From Pempheris klunzingeri (taxonomy: Eukaryota; Chordata; Actinopteri; Acropomatiformes; Pempheridae): a stretch of DNA of 64,000 bases. Below, one piece after another: positions 13,347-26,793 of this stretch. Every line of letters starts with the position of its first letter. Positions within the stretch are counted from its first letter, which is position 1. The notes under the pieces were generated by a model. It searched no databases and was not told the origin of the DNA. It saw only the letters and a list, made by a program, of their open reading frames with translations. Location: contig NC_092028.1 of NCBI RefSeq assembly GCF_042242105.1, forward strand, positions 12,013,338 through 12,077,337. Direction: 5' to 3'. The position numbers and the translations under genes are program-made.

Positions 13347-15161
13347 ATATATAATACTCTCTGTATTCTGTGACCCCAATTAAAACTACAGTATATTGTC
13401 ACTACAAACATCTTTATAAAGGTCACACACATATTTTGATAGCTCTAACCAAGATGGATGAATCAGAAACGTTGCCATCAGAATACAAACAGACTTATTC
13501 CCATAGAAAAGGAATCTAAATGGCTGTGTGCTACTATGTCCATGTTTTCTCATGTGTGTACTCATTCTGGTGTCTTTCACTCACCAATTGGAATTACGTT
13601 TACCAGACTTGGCAGCGCTATGTGTTTTGTAGCAAAAGGACAAAACGGAATAGAGGGTGCTGTTGTCCACACTCAATCTATTTTCAGTGACAATTTTTCA
13701 ACCATTCTGAAGGTTTTCTCTGAGGAGACATTTGTGGGACACAGAGAATTGCCTTTTATGATGACTGCCAGCTGGCCGAACCTCTCCTCTTTCCCTAAAA
13801 TGCCCCAGAATCAGTCCTCTCTCTCCTCTTGTGGTGTCTCCTTGTTGTCACAGATATGGACAGCCTGTCTGCATCAAGCCACAGCTCAGGAAACATCCTC
13901 TTTGGCCTTGTCACTTTAAATACATTTTAATCTGCATTTTGACATATGTGAATGTATCATAGAGTATTTAGTATTCAGCTTTTATGTCTTAATGTGTAAT
14001 TTTGTGATGCTGTTTGTAGGCACACTCACAACAGAAAAGATGTGATGAAGCATCCTAGGTTTAAGGGGTCTGAGCTCCCATGAAAGCAGTAAAATAATAA
14101 ATCTGGAGGAGTCACCAACAACTATTACTTTGATTCACATTTGATGCATTTTTCAATATAAAGAGTATTACTTACATTAATGAGATAAATGAGCCAAAAT
14201 AAACCTGTTTTCCAAAAGAACTACACACCAATGCAAATATAATATGCAAGCATCTCCAAATATAATGCTGCAATAAAAACACTATCATTAACTGGCCAAG
14301 CCAAAAGTAGGATAAATGGGAAGACTGCTCTATTGCTTTGCATTGGATTGTATAGGTGTAGATTGTACAATAATACAGTTTATGTAAATTAGTATACACA
14401 TGTGATCAGTTAGTAACAACAGTGTTATCTCAGTAGCTTTCTCCTTACTTACATGCTGTGGACTTTGGTCTAACATTGCTCTGTAGTCTGGTACTTTCAA
14501 GGAGATTATTGCTACCTTTGGTGCGCCTCTTCTCCCAACAAATAAAGCCTCACAGTCCAGTGGGCACTTGTCTGATACACTGAAGTGGAGGCTTCCGTGT
14601 CTCATCTTTCCGCATGGTCTAAACTTTTTAGTTACACCCCTAGTTACAGGTTTCATGAGCGCAAAGAGATCTTTTTCACAGTCTCCGCATCAGCAAGGAC
14701 ATGGTGTGTCAACTTGTGCTCTAGACTTTGAAGACCAAAGCTTTTGTGCAAATTATAGTGTAAGGATATATACTTTATGTGTACGCTTCTTGCCCCGTCC
14801 CTGTCTAATGCACTCAGAGAATAGACAGTGAATCTCAATCAGGGCTCTTCACAAGACCGAAATGATGGATCCAAACCTTAATGGACCCAGCAAATTCATT
14901 CTAAGATACCATTGGACCCACTCATTTGAAACAATCTATCTATATACCCAACTCGTTTTTCCCCAAGACATTATAGACCTAACAAGAGGAGGAAGACCTG
15001 AGATACGGGTCTAAATTATGGGCCCAACAAATTAAAATTGCTACAAAAAATGTTCTACTGCTGAAAAGATTTAGCATGTCAGATACAACATACTCTTCGT
15101 ACTCGCCATACTGTATGTAATGTTTAACAATGTCTCTGATTTTTTATTGTCAGTTATTTTT

Positions 15162-15187
15162 TGGTTCGACTTAATTGAGTCGAACCA
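15162..15187. repeat. Perfect 10-bp-arm palindrome
   Basis: TGGTTCGACT (15162-15171) and AGTCGAACCA (15178-15187) flank TAATTG. The GTTATT.../...CATAAC flanks extend the symmetry imperfectly. It is not a terminator or tRNA, and its function is unknown. Confidence 0.85.
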
Positions 15188-15834
15188 TAACAGGCAACTG
15201 CAAATAATACACTTAACAGTGCTCACTGTCTCCTTATCTTTGCCCGCAATTTGCATGAAGGAGGCACAGACAGAGTGGGTCCCGCAAGGTTTACCTTTTT
15301 TACAGTCATTTTCTTTTTCGCCTTGGTGAGGAAGATATCCTACTTTACTCTACTCCACCTCCAACTCGCTGGAGTTGTGCTTGCTTTGCACCTTACTTTT
15401 GCTCTTGTAAGCTGATCCCAAGTCAGCCTGATCATCACAATCATACAGACAACTCTGGGTTGAATTCAGATGTGTGGTATCTTGGGTTAATAATGAGTAG
15501 GACAGAACATGATGAACACTTATGTAAGAACTGAAAATAAGTACAATATTATAATTATTATTTTAGTTGTGGTGAAAACCAGGAGAATTTGGTAATGAAT
15601 GTTAAAAACGGGAACATTTTATTGTTTAAAGATATTTGTCGGGACTCGGGACAGCTCAGTAATGGAATGAGACCTGTTTGGACCAGTTCATGTCCGAAAT
15701 CCTAGTCCAGGTAGACCAGTGAAGACCTATAGTCTTAATGCTTTTGGTTTCATGTCAAACTGGAGGAACCGCTGGAGCAGAACATGGACATGGAACCAAG
15801 ACACCAGGACAGTGGAGACTTGGCAAACCAATTG

Positions 15835-16738
15835 AACCTGTTTTTCAACAGATTTGATTCTGCCCACTCTCCCTCCCCAAGCTGCCCTCCACTCCGCCCC
15901 CCAGCTTGTCTTCATCCTCATCAACACCAGACCATCACCAGTCCACACCATCTCTTCCCCGAGTCACCCCTCATCGCCCTCTTCTTGGCAGCTGACCAGG
16001 TGAGAAGGGAGCTCAGGAACATGAAGGCAAGAAAGGCAAGACGGCATCAGCCCCAGACTACTCAGGGACTGTGCAGACCAGCTCTGTGGGGTGGTCATGC
16101 ACATATTCAAGCCTCAGTCTGGAGAAAGTCCTGTGGAAGACTTCCTGCGTGGTCCTGGTACCAAAAAATGGCACGCCCCAGGGATCCCAACCACCACAGG
16201 CCTGTCGCCCTGACCTCTCACCTGCTGAAGGCCATGAGGAGGTGGGTGAGAGGAGGATGTTAGCCAAGCTGACATCTATCGTGGACAACACCTCTCACCC
16301 CTGCATGGAGGCCCTGAGCAGCTCCTTCAGCTGCAGACTGATACACCCACGGTGCAATAAGGAGCGTTACCGCAGGTCGTTCATCCCTGCTGCCGTCAGA
16401 CTGTTTAACAACAGCGTTACATAAATCCTCAACCATGACAATATCATAGCCACTACCTGCACTTTGTCATTACTCATTTGTTTTTTCACCTGTACAATAC
16501 ATGCAATATACACCTGCTGTGCAATACACACATGTATATATTGTATATTTCTCTCATTTTAGATTTGTATTTATTTTTATATTCTTTATATCCCTTTATT
16601 TTTCTTTTACACTATTTCTGTTACTGGCACTTTGTTTCTACACCTTTTCTGTTTCTGGACTCTCTGCTGCTGTAACAAGTGAATTTTCCCAGTGTGGGAT
16701 AAATAAAGTCTCTCTTATTTTATCTTATTTTATTTAAC
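15835..16738 (+). mobile_element. Non-LTR retrotransposon fragment (CR1/L2/Rex1 group), internally deleted
   Basis: The first part translates to a start-of-reverse-transcriptase pattern (LNLFFNRFDS, VRRELRNMKARKARRHQP, and in a second frame LWKTSCVVLVPKNGTPQGSQ, then RPVALTSHLLKAM). After about 16236 it jumps to the family C-terminus: a SIVDNTSHP motif and LIHPRCNKERYRRSFIPAAV. Most of the catalytic domain is missing. A 3' UTR of about 300 bp follows, with AATAAA (16699-16704) and the tail CTCTTATTTTATCTTATTTT, typical of LINEs ending in short tandem repeats. Frames alternate, so it is non-functional. Confidence 0.8.
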
Positions 16739-16840
16739 CAGCTGCTGGCTGCAGACAAGAGTGGTGTTGATCTTCTCATCCTTCCTCGACAAGAATGCAA
16801 ATAAGCCCATTTTCCAAAACGTTGAAATAATCCTTGAAAA
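16739..16840. repeat. Interspersed repeat B, end fragment interrupted by the LINE
   Basis: Directly after the LINE tail the sequence reads CCAGCTGCTGGCTGCAGACA, then GAGTGGTGTTGATCTTCTCA and a decayed AAAACGTTGAAATAATCCTT. The same words occur in the better copy at 19430-19680 (GCCGGCTGCTGCC, GAGAGTCAATCTCCTCATCT, AAAATGTTGAACTTTGCCTT). The LINE therefore appears to sit next to or inside an older copy. Confidence 0.55.
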
Positions 16841-18879
16841 GGTTGCGTGAAGCTACGCAGCAGTTTAAAGGATGGAAACCATCTGATGTCTAACTGGAAC
16901 TAAAATTACATCAGAATAGTGTCTCAGCACATCTTGCTGAGTGGATGAACACTATCTTAAATAATCTCATTACGAGTTACAAAGTGCAGAGGATTATCTT
17001 CCTCTGACGAACACGACATGACGACACACTGGCACAAAGGAGGAATGAATTTAAACACTTCAGATCCATGATGGATTCAAACACTGCAAGATGCATATGG
17101 TGAATGACAAAATACTACATTAGCAGATGTCTAAGTAACACTAAAACCTACAGCAGTTTTAATCCTACTCAAAATGCTCAAAATAAGTGTGTGTTGTGAT
17201 ACACTTCAGTCTGGCGTCAAAGGGTGTTATCATAGGTCACCAGAATTATACTGAACAGGACCCTGCTGTGTTGGTGGCCTGTCTCTCATGCATGACTGTG
17301 TTGGCATACAGTGGGCTTCATGTTAAGAAAGCTGTTTTTTTCTACATCTGTGGGTCATATTTTACCTCCCAGACAAACACAAGCACGACTGAAATGACCA
17401 CCACAACAGTTGCGTAATAATCTTCTGCAGGATGTGTTCTGAGCTGGTGCCATCAAGTGGAAAATGTGAGAAATGCAAAATTATAAACCAGCTCTGTCGC
17501 TATTGAGGAATTTAAAGCTTCGAGGCTTGTTCTTATTTTAGCGAGCTCTATCACAGTTTGAATCAAAACAGCCTCTACTATGCCAGCGTGACAGACGGCC
17601 TTGATATGACGTCTTGGAGTTATTTTTTGAAAATGTTTGGTAAGATGCTGGCCTAATTTCTAGAAAGACATTTTGTGTCATCAATATAAAACAGGCATCA
17701 TTGTTGTAACCACGTCTATTAATGACCATTCAGCCCTCAGCTATCAGGTAGTATTAGTATTACCCTTTCACCTCCTGCTCTTCTCTGACTGTCATAACCT
17801 CCTTTTCACCTCTCCGTCGCTCACCACAATCTCTCTCTCTCTCTCTCCTCCACCCTCCCCCTGTCTGGTACCTGTAGACTCAGACACCACAGCTCCCAGG
17901 CTACACACTTCTCCTAATGAGGGACAAAACAGGTTTTCTGTCTCGACTCTGGCTCTGTAGTGACACAACCTTGGTTCTATTTAGTTTAAGTGTGTATTTC
18001 TGTGTGTGTGACGAAAGATAGGTGTTGCTGTTGGCAGTGATCGTTTCGAAATTTGAAACCAGTCTGCAATGACAATTCTAGGACCTATGGCTGCTGCATC
18101 TGGAGCGTTTTTCTGTATGGTCCATGCTGCTAGATGCACTAAAGACAAGTTCTTCTTCATCCCCTCAGGTTCAAAGTGGTATTAAGCATAAACATAGGCT
18201 GAGGCTAGCTGGTTAGCATGTTAACTTCAGTACATAACTCGGCAACACAGATCATAGGTGTCCTGGGCATAATGTCAGTACTGTTATTTCTACACATTCT
18301 GGTGATATTGATAACTGATTTTTTTTTTTTTATGTTTTTGATTAATATTGATTATGGCTACATTTTGCACATTGCACCTTTAAACTCTTGTTCACTTTGG
18401 TTTATGTCAGTAATCGTTTCTCTACTGATATACTAGAGATATTATTTAGTATTTTCAAAGGTACTTGTTTGCATTCTATTACGCAGTTTTGCAAATTTTC
18501 TATATTAGTCTAAATATTTTAGTATTTTCATATTTTCCTGTATCAAATCCTACCAAAGACAACACCCTGTCTCTTGCTTGGAGGACGTGGTGCTGGAGAA
18601 TATAATGTTAGGCAAGCGGTATGGCTGTAAATTAAATTGCCTGCAACTTTTACTTCTGCATTAACAAATTATGTGTCATTTGTTTAATCTGTACAAAAAC
18701 AAGTATGAACTATGTAAAGCAGATGAGGTCGTTAATTATCTCATTTTTCTTGCTGTTCGATGTTTTGCATACGTGTGTGAACGCTGCTCCATGTGCCTGC
18801 ATCCTATGAGGCAATAGTGATCTCATTTGCTGTCCATAGATGAAACAGTGCAGTGCTATGGGGGATATGTATTGTAAGA

Positions 18880-19040
18880 ATCAGATAACAGACTGTCACT
18901 CAGCCTTGCCTTCAATTTTAGCGGTCAATAGTGGTATTGCAACAAGAATACCACTTGTTTTTGGCCCAGAAAGCATTTTCTCCATAGACCTCAGTTGTAA
19001 AAGAGACGTCTGTAAACCTGCTGACGGGATGCCTCCACTT
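18880..19040. repeat. Probable interspersed repeat fragment
   Basis: GGTATTGCAACAAGAATACC, CTCCATAGACCTCAGTTGTA and AAAGAGACGTCTGTAAA have the look of a decayed repeat that recurs in fish genomes. No copy for comparison lies in the window, so this rests on recognition alone. Confidence 0.3.
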
Positions 19041-19429
19041 ATAAACATGGCCAACTATTACTCTTTGTATTGTATATTTTAAAGCCGTGGGGTTTTAATC
19101 TTTGTAGAACTTTTCCAAAACCCCAGAAAAGGTATTTTTTCGCTGAGTGACGTAGTAAAAGACATTCATTGGGCGGCATGATGGGGTGAACACTGCTGCA
19201 CATATTCAGCGGGCCGCGTAACCCAGAACCTAACCTAACCTTGAAGCTAGAAACTTGCATATGCGCCAGGTGAGCAATTCTTATTGGACTCAGCGCCATT
19301 TTCAGTCCGTAATACATCAATTGGGAAATGTACTAGAACATATCTTGGCTGGGAAACTTGATTTCCTGGTTGTTTGGCAACTTCAGGGTGACGACTGAAC
19401 TAGTCACACATGTAGCACCACAATGAGCC

Positions 19430-19682
19430 ATTTCTATGCTTTGTTTCAGTACCTAACACAGGAGATATAATACGTGAATTAGAGAGTTCCTTAGGACAGA
19501 ACCAGGCTAACTGCTTCCCTCTGTTTCTGGTCTTTATGCTGAGCTAAGCTAGCCGGCTGCTGCCTGTGCCCTGCTTCATTCAAACAGACAGAAGTAAGAG
19601 TGAGAGTCAATCTCCTCATCTGACTCTTGGAAAGAAATCAAGACGTATATTTCTCAAAAATGTTGAACTTTGCCTTTAATTA
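19430..19682. repeat. Interspersed repeat B, longer copy
   Basis: The segment carries GAACCAGGCTAACTGCTTCC, CTTTATGCTGAGCTAAGCTA, GCCGGCTGCTG and the end TGTTGAACTTTGCCTTTAAT. I recognise this as a short repeat widespread in perch-like fish genomes. Class (SINE or DNA element) is not clear. It has no coding capacity. Confidence 0.55.
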
Positions 19683-20449
19683 GTTGATTAAAAGTCAAGG
19701 TCACTGTGGGTGCATTGGGCCATCACTTGCACACACACACACACAAGCAGGAAGATACACATGAACACACCAGCACACACATATTGTCCAGATGGGACAG
19801 CCCAAGGACATTCCAGGAAACGGCTGCAAATGGCGACTGATGTGGCAGAAGGTCTCGAGGACATTTCACATGTCTTTATATATATTTATGCATCTATGTA
19901 TTTATGCAAGGACATGGCAGTTATCCTGGACCTGGCCTGACATGGACAAGGAGCACACAGCAGCTGTTGACCCAAGTGATTCCAAAATGGTGACCTGGCC
20001 AGCTGGTTGCCTGTGGAGGGAGCTGACAAGTTGGAGGGGGAAATAAAGGAAGGAGGTAGAGGTCTGAAGGAACAGATAGGCATAGGAGTATCAGAGTGGG
20101 GACAGAGAAAAAGCAGGGATGTCACACCCTTATTATCTTACTCTGCTCTGCAAGAGTCAAACACTGGGAATGTTCTCATTTCAGATTTAATCTAACACCA
20201 GAAAGTAATCTGTTTCTGCGTGAGATCAAAACACAGTAGAAGCATCTCATACATAACTCAGAAATCTGCTGCAGGTGGGTTTGCAAGCATCTGACCATGC
20301 AACAGAATAGTTGCAGGATCTCTGGTTGTTTATGTGCTTTAACTTAACTTGTAACTTTTTAGTTACATTAAACTGAATGGAGTACTTTGTAATTGCTGCA
20401 AAGTCTAAGCCCATTACTACTAGAAAGCAAAGTGGATGATGGAAAATGA

Positions 20450-20790
20450 TAGAGGTTAAGGAACAAGGTCACGAGAGTCGTAGGAGGGAGGCGAGGAGAG
20501 AAATGAGAGGAGGCCTAGAAAGCGGAGGAGGTGCAGTCAAGCAAAAACTCCCCGGGTAATTAAAGATTTTTGAGAAAGAACATATCAGGAAGGCGGGATG
20601 GGGAGGGAGGAAATTAGGGTGAAACAGGTGAGAAATGAATTAATGGAAAAAGGGAAGGCAGACATGTTTGGCAGACTGCCGCAACGTGAGGATAAAGGTA
20701 AAAGCAGAAATGGGATGAAAACGTAGGAGGACGGAGATGAATGATAGGGAGGGGGAGAGGGAATGGAGGCAGACAGTTAAAGGGTGCAAA
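20450..20790. repeat. Purine-rich (GA/GGA) tract
   Basis: AG-biased sequence (GGAGGGAGGCGAGGAGAGAA, GGGAGGGGGAGAGGGAATGG). The complementary ORF 20614-20919 is a low-complexity artefact. Confidence 0.65.
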
Positions 20791-21794
20791 GAAGGATATC
20801 CTCTTTTCATACATGCTAAAAGAGGCTGCTGCGGCGAACTGACAGTCATTCAAACTGACACCTACAGCAGAGATGAAACCATGTCTGACCAAGCATGACT
20901 GGGCAAGAATAATCATCAAACTTACTGATGTGGCTTACAACATTTAGCCAGCCTCCTATGAGACTGAACTTAATTAAATTAGGAGACAACTGTCATGACA
21001 ACACAAGAAAGTATGTGCGGTTGCAAGTAATACATATTTTATGACTGTTATAGCATGCGCCACGTTTATTCACACTGCTAAAAGTGCACCGAAAATCCGG
21101 TTCATTGTGGGATATTACAATTTGGTTTAGTTGCTTGAGGTAGTTTGACTGGTTTGTTCCTTGAATTTTAGTCCGACTGAGTGTGAAAACAGATTTGAGT
21201 ATCAAGGCAGTGCAATTTAGGAGCTTTTGCAGTGCAGCGTTTTCCAAGCATGCAGATATGTAAATGAGATAAGGGGATGTCGTCCTGTAAAGCACCAGAT
21301 GCAGGAAACATGGCGAATCGTAGATTTTTCAGCTACCCAAAACTAAGAACCTGACACTCTGCTACTGTGCAGTAGCAAACATTAATTATTCCTTCCTTAA
21401 AAGTGGCTGGGTAACCTTCAAAAATGGTACATGAATCCCTTAATTATGCCTATCAGTGCTAAATGAAGCATCTAGCTGTAAGGATGTAGTTCTCCCGGCA
21501 TAATATTCAGAAGAGCTTAGAAAAAATGCAGCTTTTAAACACTAACCTGTTAAAAGCATCCCCATTTCTCTGTCTCTCACTTTCTTCCGCAGACACATCA
21601 GCACACACACACACACACACACACACAATTTGAGGAGGCTGTTGTGTAGCATTTTCCAGAAACACAAACCAGGATCTCTTGATGGAACTGGAGCTGCTGT
21701 TCAGACTCACGCTATTTTCGCTGTCACTGTTTCTTTAATATGTTGGCCAGGCTAGCGGTTATGGCTCCATGGATGGCAATGCCGGTCTGTTGGT

Positions 21795-21890
21795 TGGCAG
21801 CCATCTCAACATTTACTGGATTTACTGGATACATCTCTCAGATCCCCTGACGTTTCCTCTTGTGCCACCACAAGGTTGGCATTTTTAAGT
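21795..21890 (+). repeat. Interspersed repeat A, short fragment
   Basis: The words CATCTCTCAGATCCCCTGAC and GTGCCACCACAAGGTTGGCA match the middle of the TTAGCATG-rich family. Only about 100 bp survive. Confidence 0.45.
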
Positions 21891-22147
21891 GGAATTCCTC
21901 AGTAAAAATTAGATGGTTTGCTATAAAATCTCGGTCATCATCTCTGCTAGGCCTAAGCCTGGAGGGAATCATGTGTTTGGTTGTATGTGTGCATCTGATT
22001 CTCAGCGGTTAATCCCTAAAAATGTTGAACCAATCAGCCATATATTTTTCATGCACATTTGTGTCTGTCTGCTGCCCGACCTCAAATGGTTGCAGGGGTT
22101 CACAGTTTTTGAAAAACCAATGTTATTGACTGTTTTATACCATCACC

Positions 22148-22380
22148 TCAGGTCTTTCTGTGTGGAGTTGGCTTGTTCTCCCCGTGCCTGCGTGGGTTCT
22201 CTCCGGGTGCTCCGGCTTCCTCCCACAGTCCAGAGACATCCAGGTCAGGTTAATCGGTGACTCTAAATTGCCCATAGGTGTGTGAGTGTGAGCGTAAATG
22301 GTTGTCTGTCTCTATGTGTTGGCCCTGTGATTGGACCCTGACAGATAAGCGGTATAGATAATGGATGGATGGATGGATAA
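22148..22380 (+). repeat. Interspersed repeat C ending in (ATGG)n, copy 1
   Basis: The copy begins near GGAGTTGGCTTGTTCTCCCC and runs through GACTCTAAATTGCCCATAGG, GTTGTCTGTCTCTATGTGTT and GATAAGCGGTATAGATAATG into a GGAT/ATGG tail. The same 3' half occurs at 61606-61922. Shared 3' ends with a tetranucleotide tail are usual for LINE/SINE pairs, so it is probably retrotransposed. Confidence 0.65.
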
Positions 22381-25300
22381 TGATATGTCAGTGCACCTAC
22401 AGCCAGTGAGGATTGCAGCGCAGTGCATTTGTGTTTTCTCTGGTCATATAGGACCAATTTCAAAAATATTTGCAACTGCCTATTACATTGGCAGTGCAGT
22501 TTTATGAAAAGACCATCTCTCCAGTAATGGAATACTTCTTTAAAGTCATGGAATTGCATTCAATCCCTCAAATGTTACATCCACGCTTTACTCATTTCTA
22601 CTGTTATATTTAACTAACTTTGCTCGGCTTCTAACACTCAAACTGTTTTACATGACAAGTAACAGAATTTTGTGCCACAGCTAAAAGAGACCCTATAGGA
22701 AGGGAAGCCAAGTCACCCCTGCATGTCATGGAAGGATTTGTCACCACAGCAGGAGGGTCAGTGTGACTCACTGGGTTTTGTCACAGAGGTACTGCCATGC
22801 TAACAACTTTGGCCAGCTTCACAGTACCCTTGTCGGAGAGAAGGTTAACGTTTGTCAAACGTCACATGGACACTCATAATTGTGCTACTAACCGCGCTGA
22901 TTCAGCTACTCAGCCGCAGGGAGCAAGGACAGGCTAGGTCTGTCTGCATTTATTATCCACTCTCTCTTAGGAGGGGCGCTGATCTAAAGGCCACGGGCCA
23001 AGTCTGCTTCACATCTGTCTGCACAACAGTTTTGCTGCGCGGTGACATATCCACCATCTGATGCCTTCTTTGACATCTTGATTGATACCACAGAGTTTAG
23101 CTGACACAATGACAGCACAGTATGTACAGACAAGCTCTGGTTTATTTGGCCATTCATTGAATTTCGGTGATTGTTGTGAACTCGTGTCATGTGTTAAATG
23201 GCCTGGAAATCTGCTTATCCACATTAGAAGAAGTTGGTTTTTAAGGAAAGTAAAGTGAAAAATAGAAGATTTAAGGCCATGTTACACTGCCAGCATGATG
23301 AATGTCTTTCCATTATACTGTCACACTGAGCTTCATGACTTTTCTTTTTTGTCACTATCAAAAACCGCAGAGGTATGACTTTCAGTGTATTTACCTTTCT
23401 TAATAACCTTTTGTTTTTTCCCCAGAGAGCACAAAGTTTTGCTGAGCATTCACTTAACTCAAAACACATTCACACTCTAGTGGTTGAAGGTTGTTCAGGA
23501 CAACATCAGTCACTCATTGCTGGTTAGTGGTCGTATGGAGAATACTGAAACTGCAACCTCCTGCTCAGAAGCCACCTCTGTCCTGGAGGTGCATCTCTGG
23601 CTAGAGACAGAGCAACACTGTCTCTTTGTGGATGCTCAAAGAACTGCAATAAGGCTTTTGGCAAGCATGGGTGACATTCTAATTTAAAGTGGGCCAATCT
23701 CTATGTCACTACTTGGAGATATTTGCCTGAGAAAGACCTGTTTGCTGAAACATTATATGAGTACATGAGTACCATGATTGTGCAGATACTCCTTGCATTG
23801 CAATTTAATCTTTTTGTTATCCAGCACCTATCCAACATCCCATTGAGGTTTTGTAGGTGTGACTATGACAACTGGAACTTAAATTCCATTCGACCTCTTT
23901 TTCTTTCTTCTGTTGATTTTACAGTTAAACCATCAAAGTTTTCACCAGGACCTCAGCATCTCACGTTTCATTTTTTTTTAAAACTGTACTCATATTGTGA
24001 TCCTTACAATTCAATTCCAAAAAGGTTTTCATGCAAATTAGACTGTTGTTATATTTCTAATCATGAGTCATGCAAAAAAGTAGCACTTCAAAAAACATTG
24101 AAAAACAGCAGAGATCCTGAAATTTGCAGTCAATGGCTTTATATGTAGATAGAATTACAAAAAAAACAAATGCACAAACAATATTCATAAACATATCTAC
24201 CATAGTTAGATGACTTAAATAGGGAATAATATCCAAGACTATCTGTTGCAATTTCACATTACAGGTAGCAGCCAGCAGCAACATATATCAGAGCAACAAA
24301 GGATGACTTGTGCAGTAATACATTGCAGTGGTCTGGTTAGCATGTGTGTTAGTTGGTTAGCAGAAGGCAAAATAACAGAACCCAGATTCACCTGAGCTTT
24401 TCAAGCCTCTTAAAGGGGAATTTAACTAAAAGCAGCCAAATATACTTAACAAATGTCTTAACAGGTAAAGTTTTTGAAAAATATAGTTTTGAAATGTCTG
24501 CACAATGTTTCTGTGCAGACGCAGTGGAGAGAAAAGTGCCTAATGGTGGTGACTGCTTGGAAGGTAAAATGTGTGTGAGGTTTATTTATTGCATGAGAAC
24601 ACAATGAAGTTAATGCTGGTTTAATCGCTCTTTGAGATTTCCTGTTTTTTTTGTTTTTTTTTACTGTGCTTCTTTCATCCTTCACTCTGTTCAGGCTCAT
24701 GAGGTTCAATATGGTTCATGTGTGGTAACACTGTCTTAATCAGATAAACCCTAAAACATGTGATCTACACCTTTAAAAATAAGACAGCTATGTGTTCTCT
24801 CTGATGGCAGCGATTATATGTTGTGAGTATTACTGCATCCAGATGTTGTTTAATCTGGAATATTTTCAACTGCTTACATTTCCTGCAGACTTTCATGTGT
24901 TGTGAATATTAGTAAGTTGAGGGTTACTTACTACTTCTAACCCCTTTGACCTCATTTGTTTGTGTATGTGTAAGATTTCTGGACCTTCTTACAGCAAACT
25001 GTAATCAGGTTCTGAATGCAGACTGCACTGGAAGTTACCATCTGAGCGAAAATACAAAAACCATTTCAACTCCCGACTATGTGACTGAAGCCAAGCAGAG
25101 GGAAAATGAAGGCACAGAGGTGTGTTGTAGATCAAACACACTCTGGTGGCTGTTAAAGGACTCAAGCAGTTTGTTATTAAGTTGACAGTACAGGACATTG
25201 CCCTGCGTATGGTCACCTTTACATTAAAAAAAATAATAAACTGAATGTGCAGTTGCTCAGAATTACCCACATGGCAAATAGAACGTGTGCATTTCATAAA

Positions 25301-26069
25301 CTTGTGTAACAAAATGCTTCTATGATTAGCATCTACCTGTGGAGCTGTTAACACAGGCCAAGAGGCACAACGCATATCATATAGCCGGGCTGTGGTGCAG
25401 TTCACTTTCAGTTATATCAGAGAGTTGATTTAATACCAAAAAAAAAGATTCTTGGTTCCATGAAAACTGTTTTTTGTTGTCAAAAACCATTTAAAAAAGG
25501 ACCTGGATTGTCTGGAAAATGATTTTAACATCACTTTGTTTCGTCCCACTTTTATAATCGACTGCCATTAACAAATGTCAACAGGGCTTTATTTTTATAT
25601 ACATATGGATAACTGAATATACAATGAACTGATCCCAGTCCTGCTATGAAGACACACAGTCAACTCTAATCTTACAACCCCAGTGCTAAGTTAGGCATCG
25701 ATCACCTGCTGTATGTCATATCACAAATCATGTGATAAATGGAATGATAATTTAAGGTACAGTTAGTAGGCAGCCACAGAGGAGTTAATAAATCCAATGG
25801 AGACAGTCAAGATAAATATTACAGGCATAAAAGGATTACTGATGGGAAATTAAGTACAGGCTACCGAATAACAAAACAGTAAAACAAATCATAAAAGTGC
25901 AAAATTAGAATATGATTGACATTAAAAGACTCTCCAAGATTCAACTCTTGTTTTCCATCAACCAGCATCCATTGAATTAAATATATTAAAGATATCTATG
26001 CAAAAGTGTGCACTCAGATTAAATTCATTGCAGCCAGCAGCAGATGAGTCTGTCAGTGGTGAAAAAAAA

Positions 26070-26793
26070 AGACTGATAAACTATAATCTTTATTAAATAA
26101 ACAATGGAATACCATTGGTTGAATACCAAATGGTTTCCAACTTGAATAAAAGTAGAGGAGCATTTTGTACCTTAGTACAAAAGCTGAAGCAGTAAATGAG
26201 CTGGATTCACTAATGTGAAAGAGGTATTTCAATGTTGTATATGGTTTGATTACAGCTATCAGATAAATGTAGAGGAGTAAAAAGTTCAATACTTCTATGT
26301 TGTGGAGCAAAAAACATGAATTAAGCTAAAGTAAGTTGCAGCGCCCCACATCTAAGTATATTTTTTTTACATTTTACTTAATATAAATATTCAATTAGAT
26401 ATCTGATATTTCACTGATGTATTTCTAAGAAGGCCACATTCATCAAAGTCAGCTTTTAGTATAGGAAAGTAACTGTTTTGATATCTGGCTCTGCTGGTAA
26501 ACCCCAAAATCCACTTGTTTTTTTAAATCAGTACATTAAATTAGATTCCCAACCCTGTGAGTTCCCCCTTAAAAGTTTTCATAACCCAACTAGGTTTTAA
26601 GGAAATACTTACATTTAAATTATGAATTTTAAGGATTTACTGGTCAGCAGTCAGTTACAGCTCCTGCCATTGTGTAATTTCTTTTTTTTTTTTTTAAGAA
26701 AGAAGGAAAAAAAGAAAAGAGAGACTTCCCGCTGACTGACTACAATGGAAGTGACCTTGTGAACACTCTGTGACTCTGCTGCTCTCTCTCTGG
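26070..26793 (-). other. desi1: Probable DESI1 3' untranslated region
   Basis: This AT-rich stretch follows the DESI1 stop codon on the minus strand. A minus-strand AATAAA (plus-strand TTTATT) lies at about 26090, and cleavage would fall near 26070. A second TTTATT near 25590 could give a longer form. The T-run at 26681-26695 on the plus strand is a poly-A tract in the transcript sense, so it is not evidence for the 3' end. The end point is inferred only. Confidence 0.4.

Larger units (their letters stand above)
7611..15834. other. Gene-free left segment, part 2
   Basis: It contains microsatellites, the palindromes and the MITE, and otherwise unassigned AT-rich DNA. The longest ORFs (9397-9807 and 13458-13919 on the plus strand) show no family I recognise and no codon-like conservation I can judge. 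11280-11410 (GGGTTAATCTTAAAATTGAG ... GTCCTCACGAGGACTGAAGT) looks like another decayed fish repeat. Confidence 0.45.
16841..26069. other. Gene-free left segment, part 3
   Basis: Repeats A, B and C fragments, (CA)n at about 19730-19745 and 21603-21627, a purine tract, and unassigned AT-rich DNA. 18184-18385 (GGCTGAGGCTAGCTGGTTAG ... CATTTTGCACATTGCACCTT) is probably one more old repeat. I find no exon of a neighbouring gene on either strand. Confidence 0.45.

Noticed and set aside
13458..13919. 153-aa plus-strand ORF in the gene-free region
   Set aside because: No recognisable domain, no splice partners and no repeat signature. This length can occur by chance in 26 kb of non-coding DNA.
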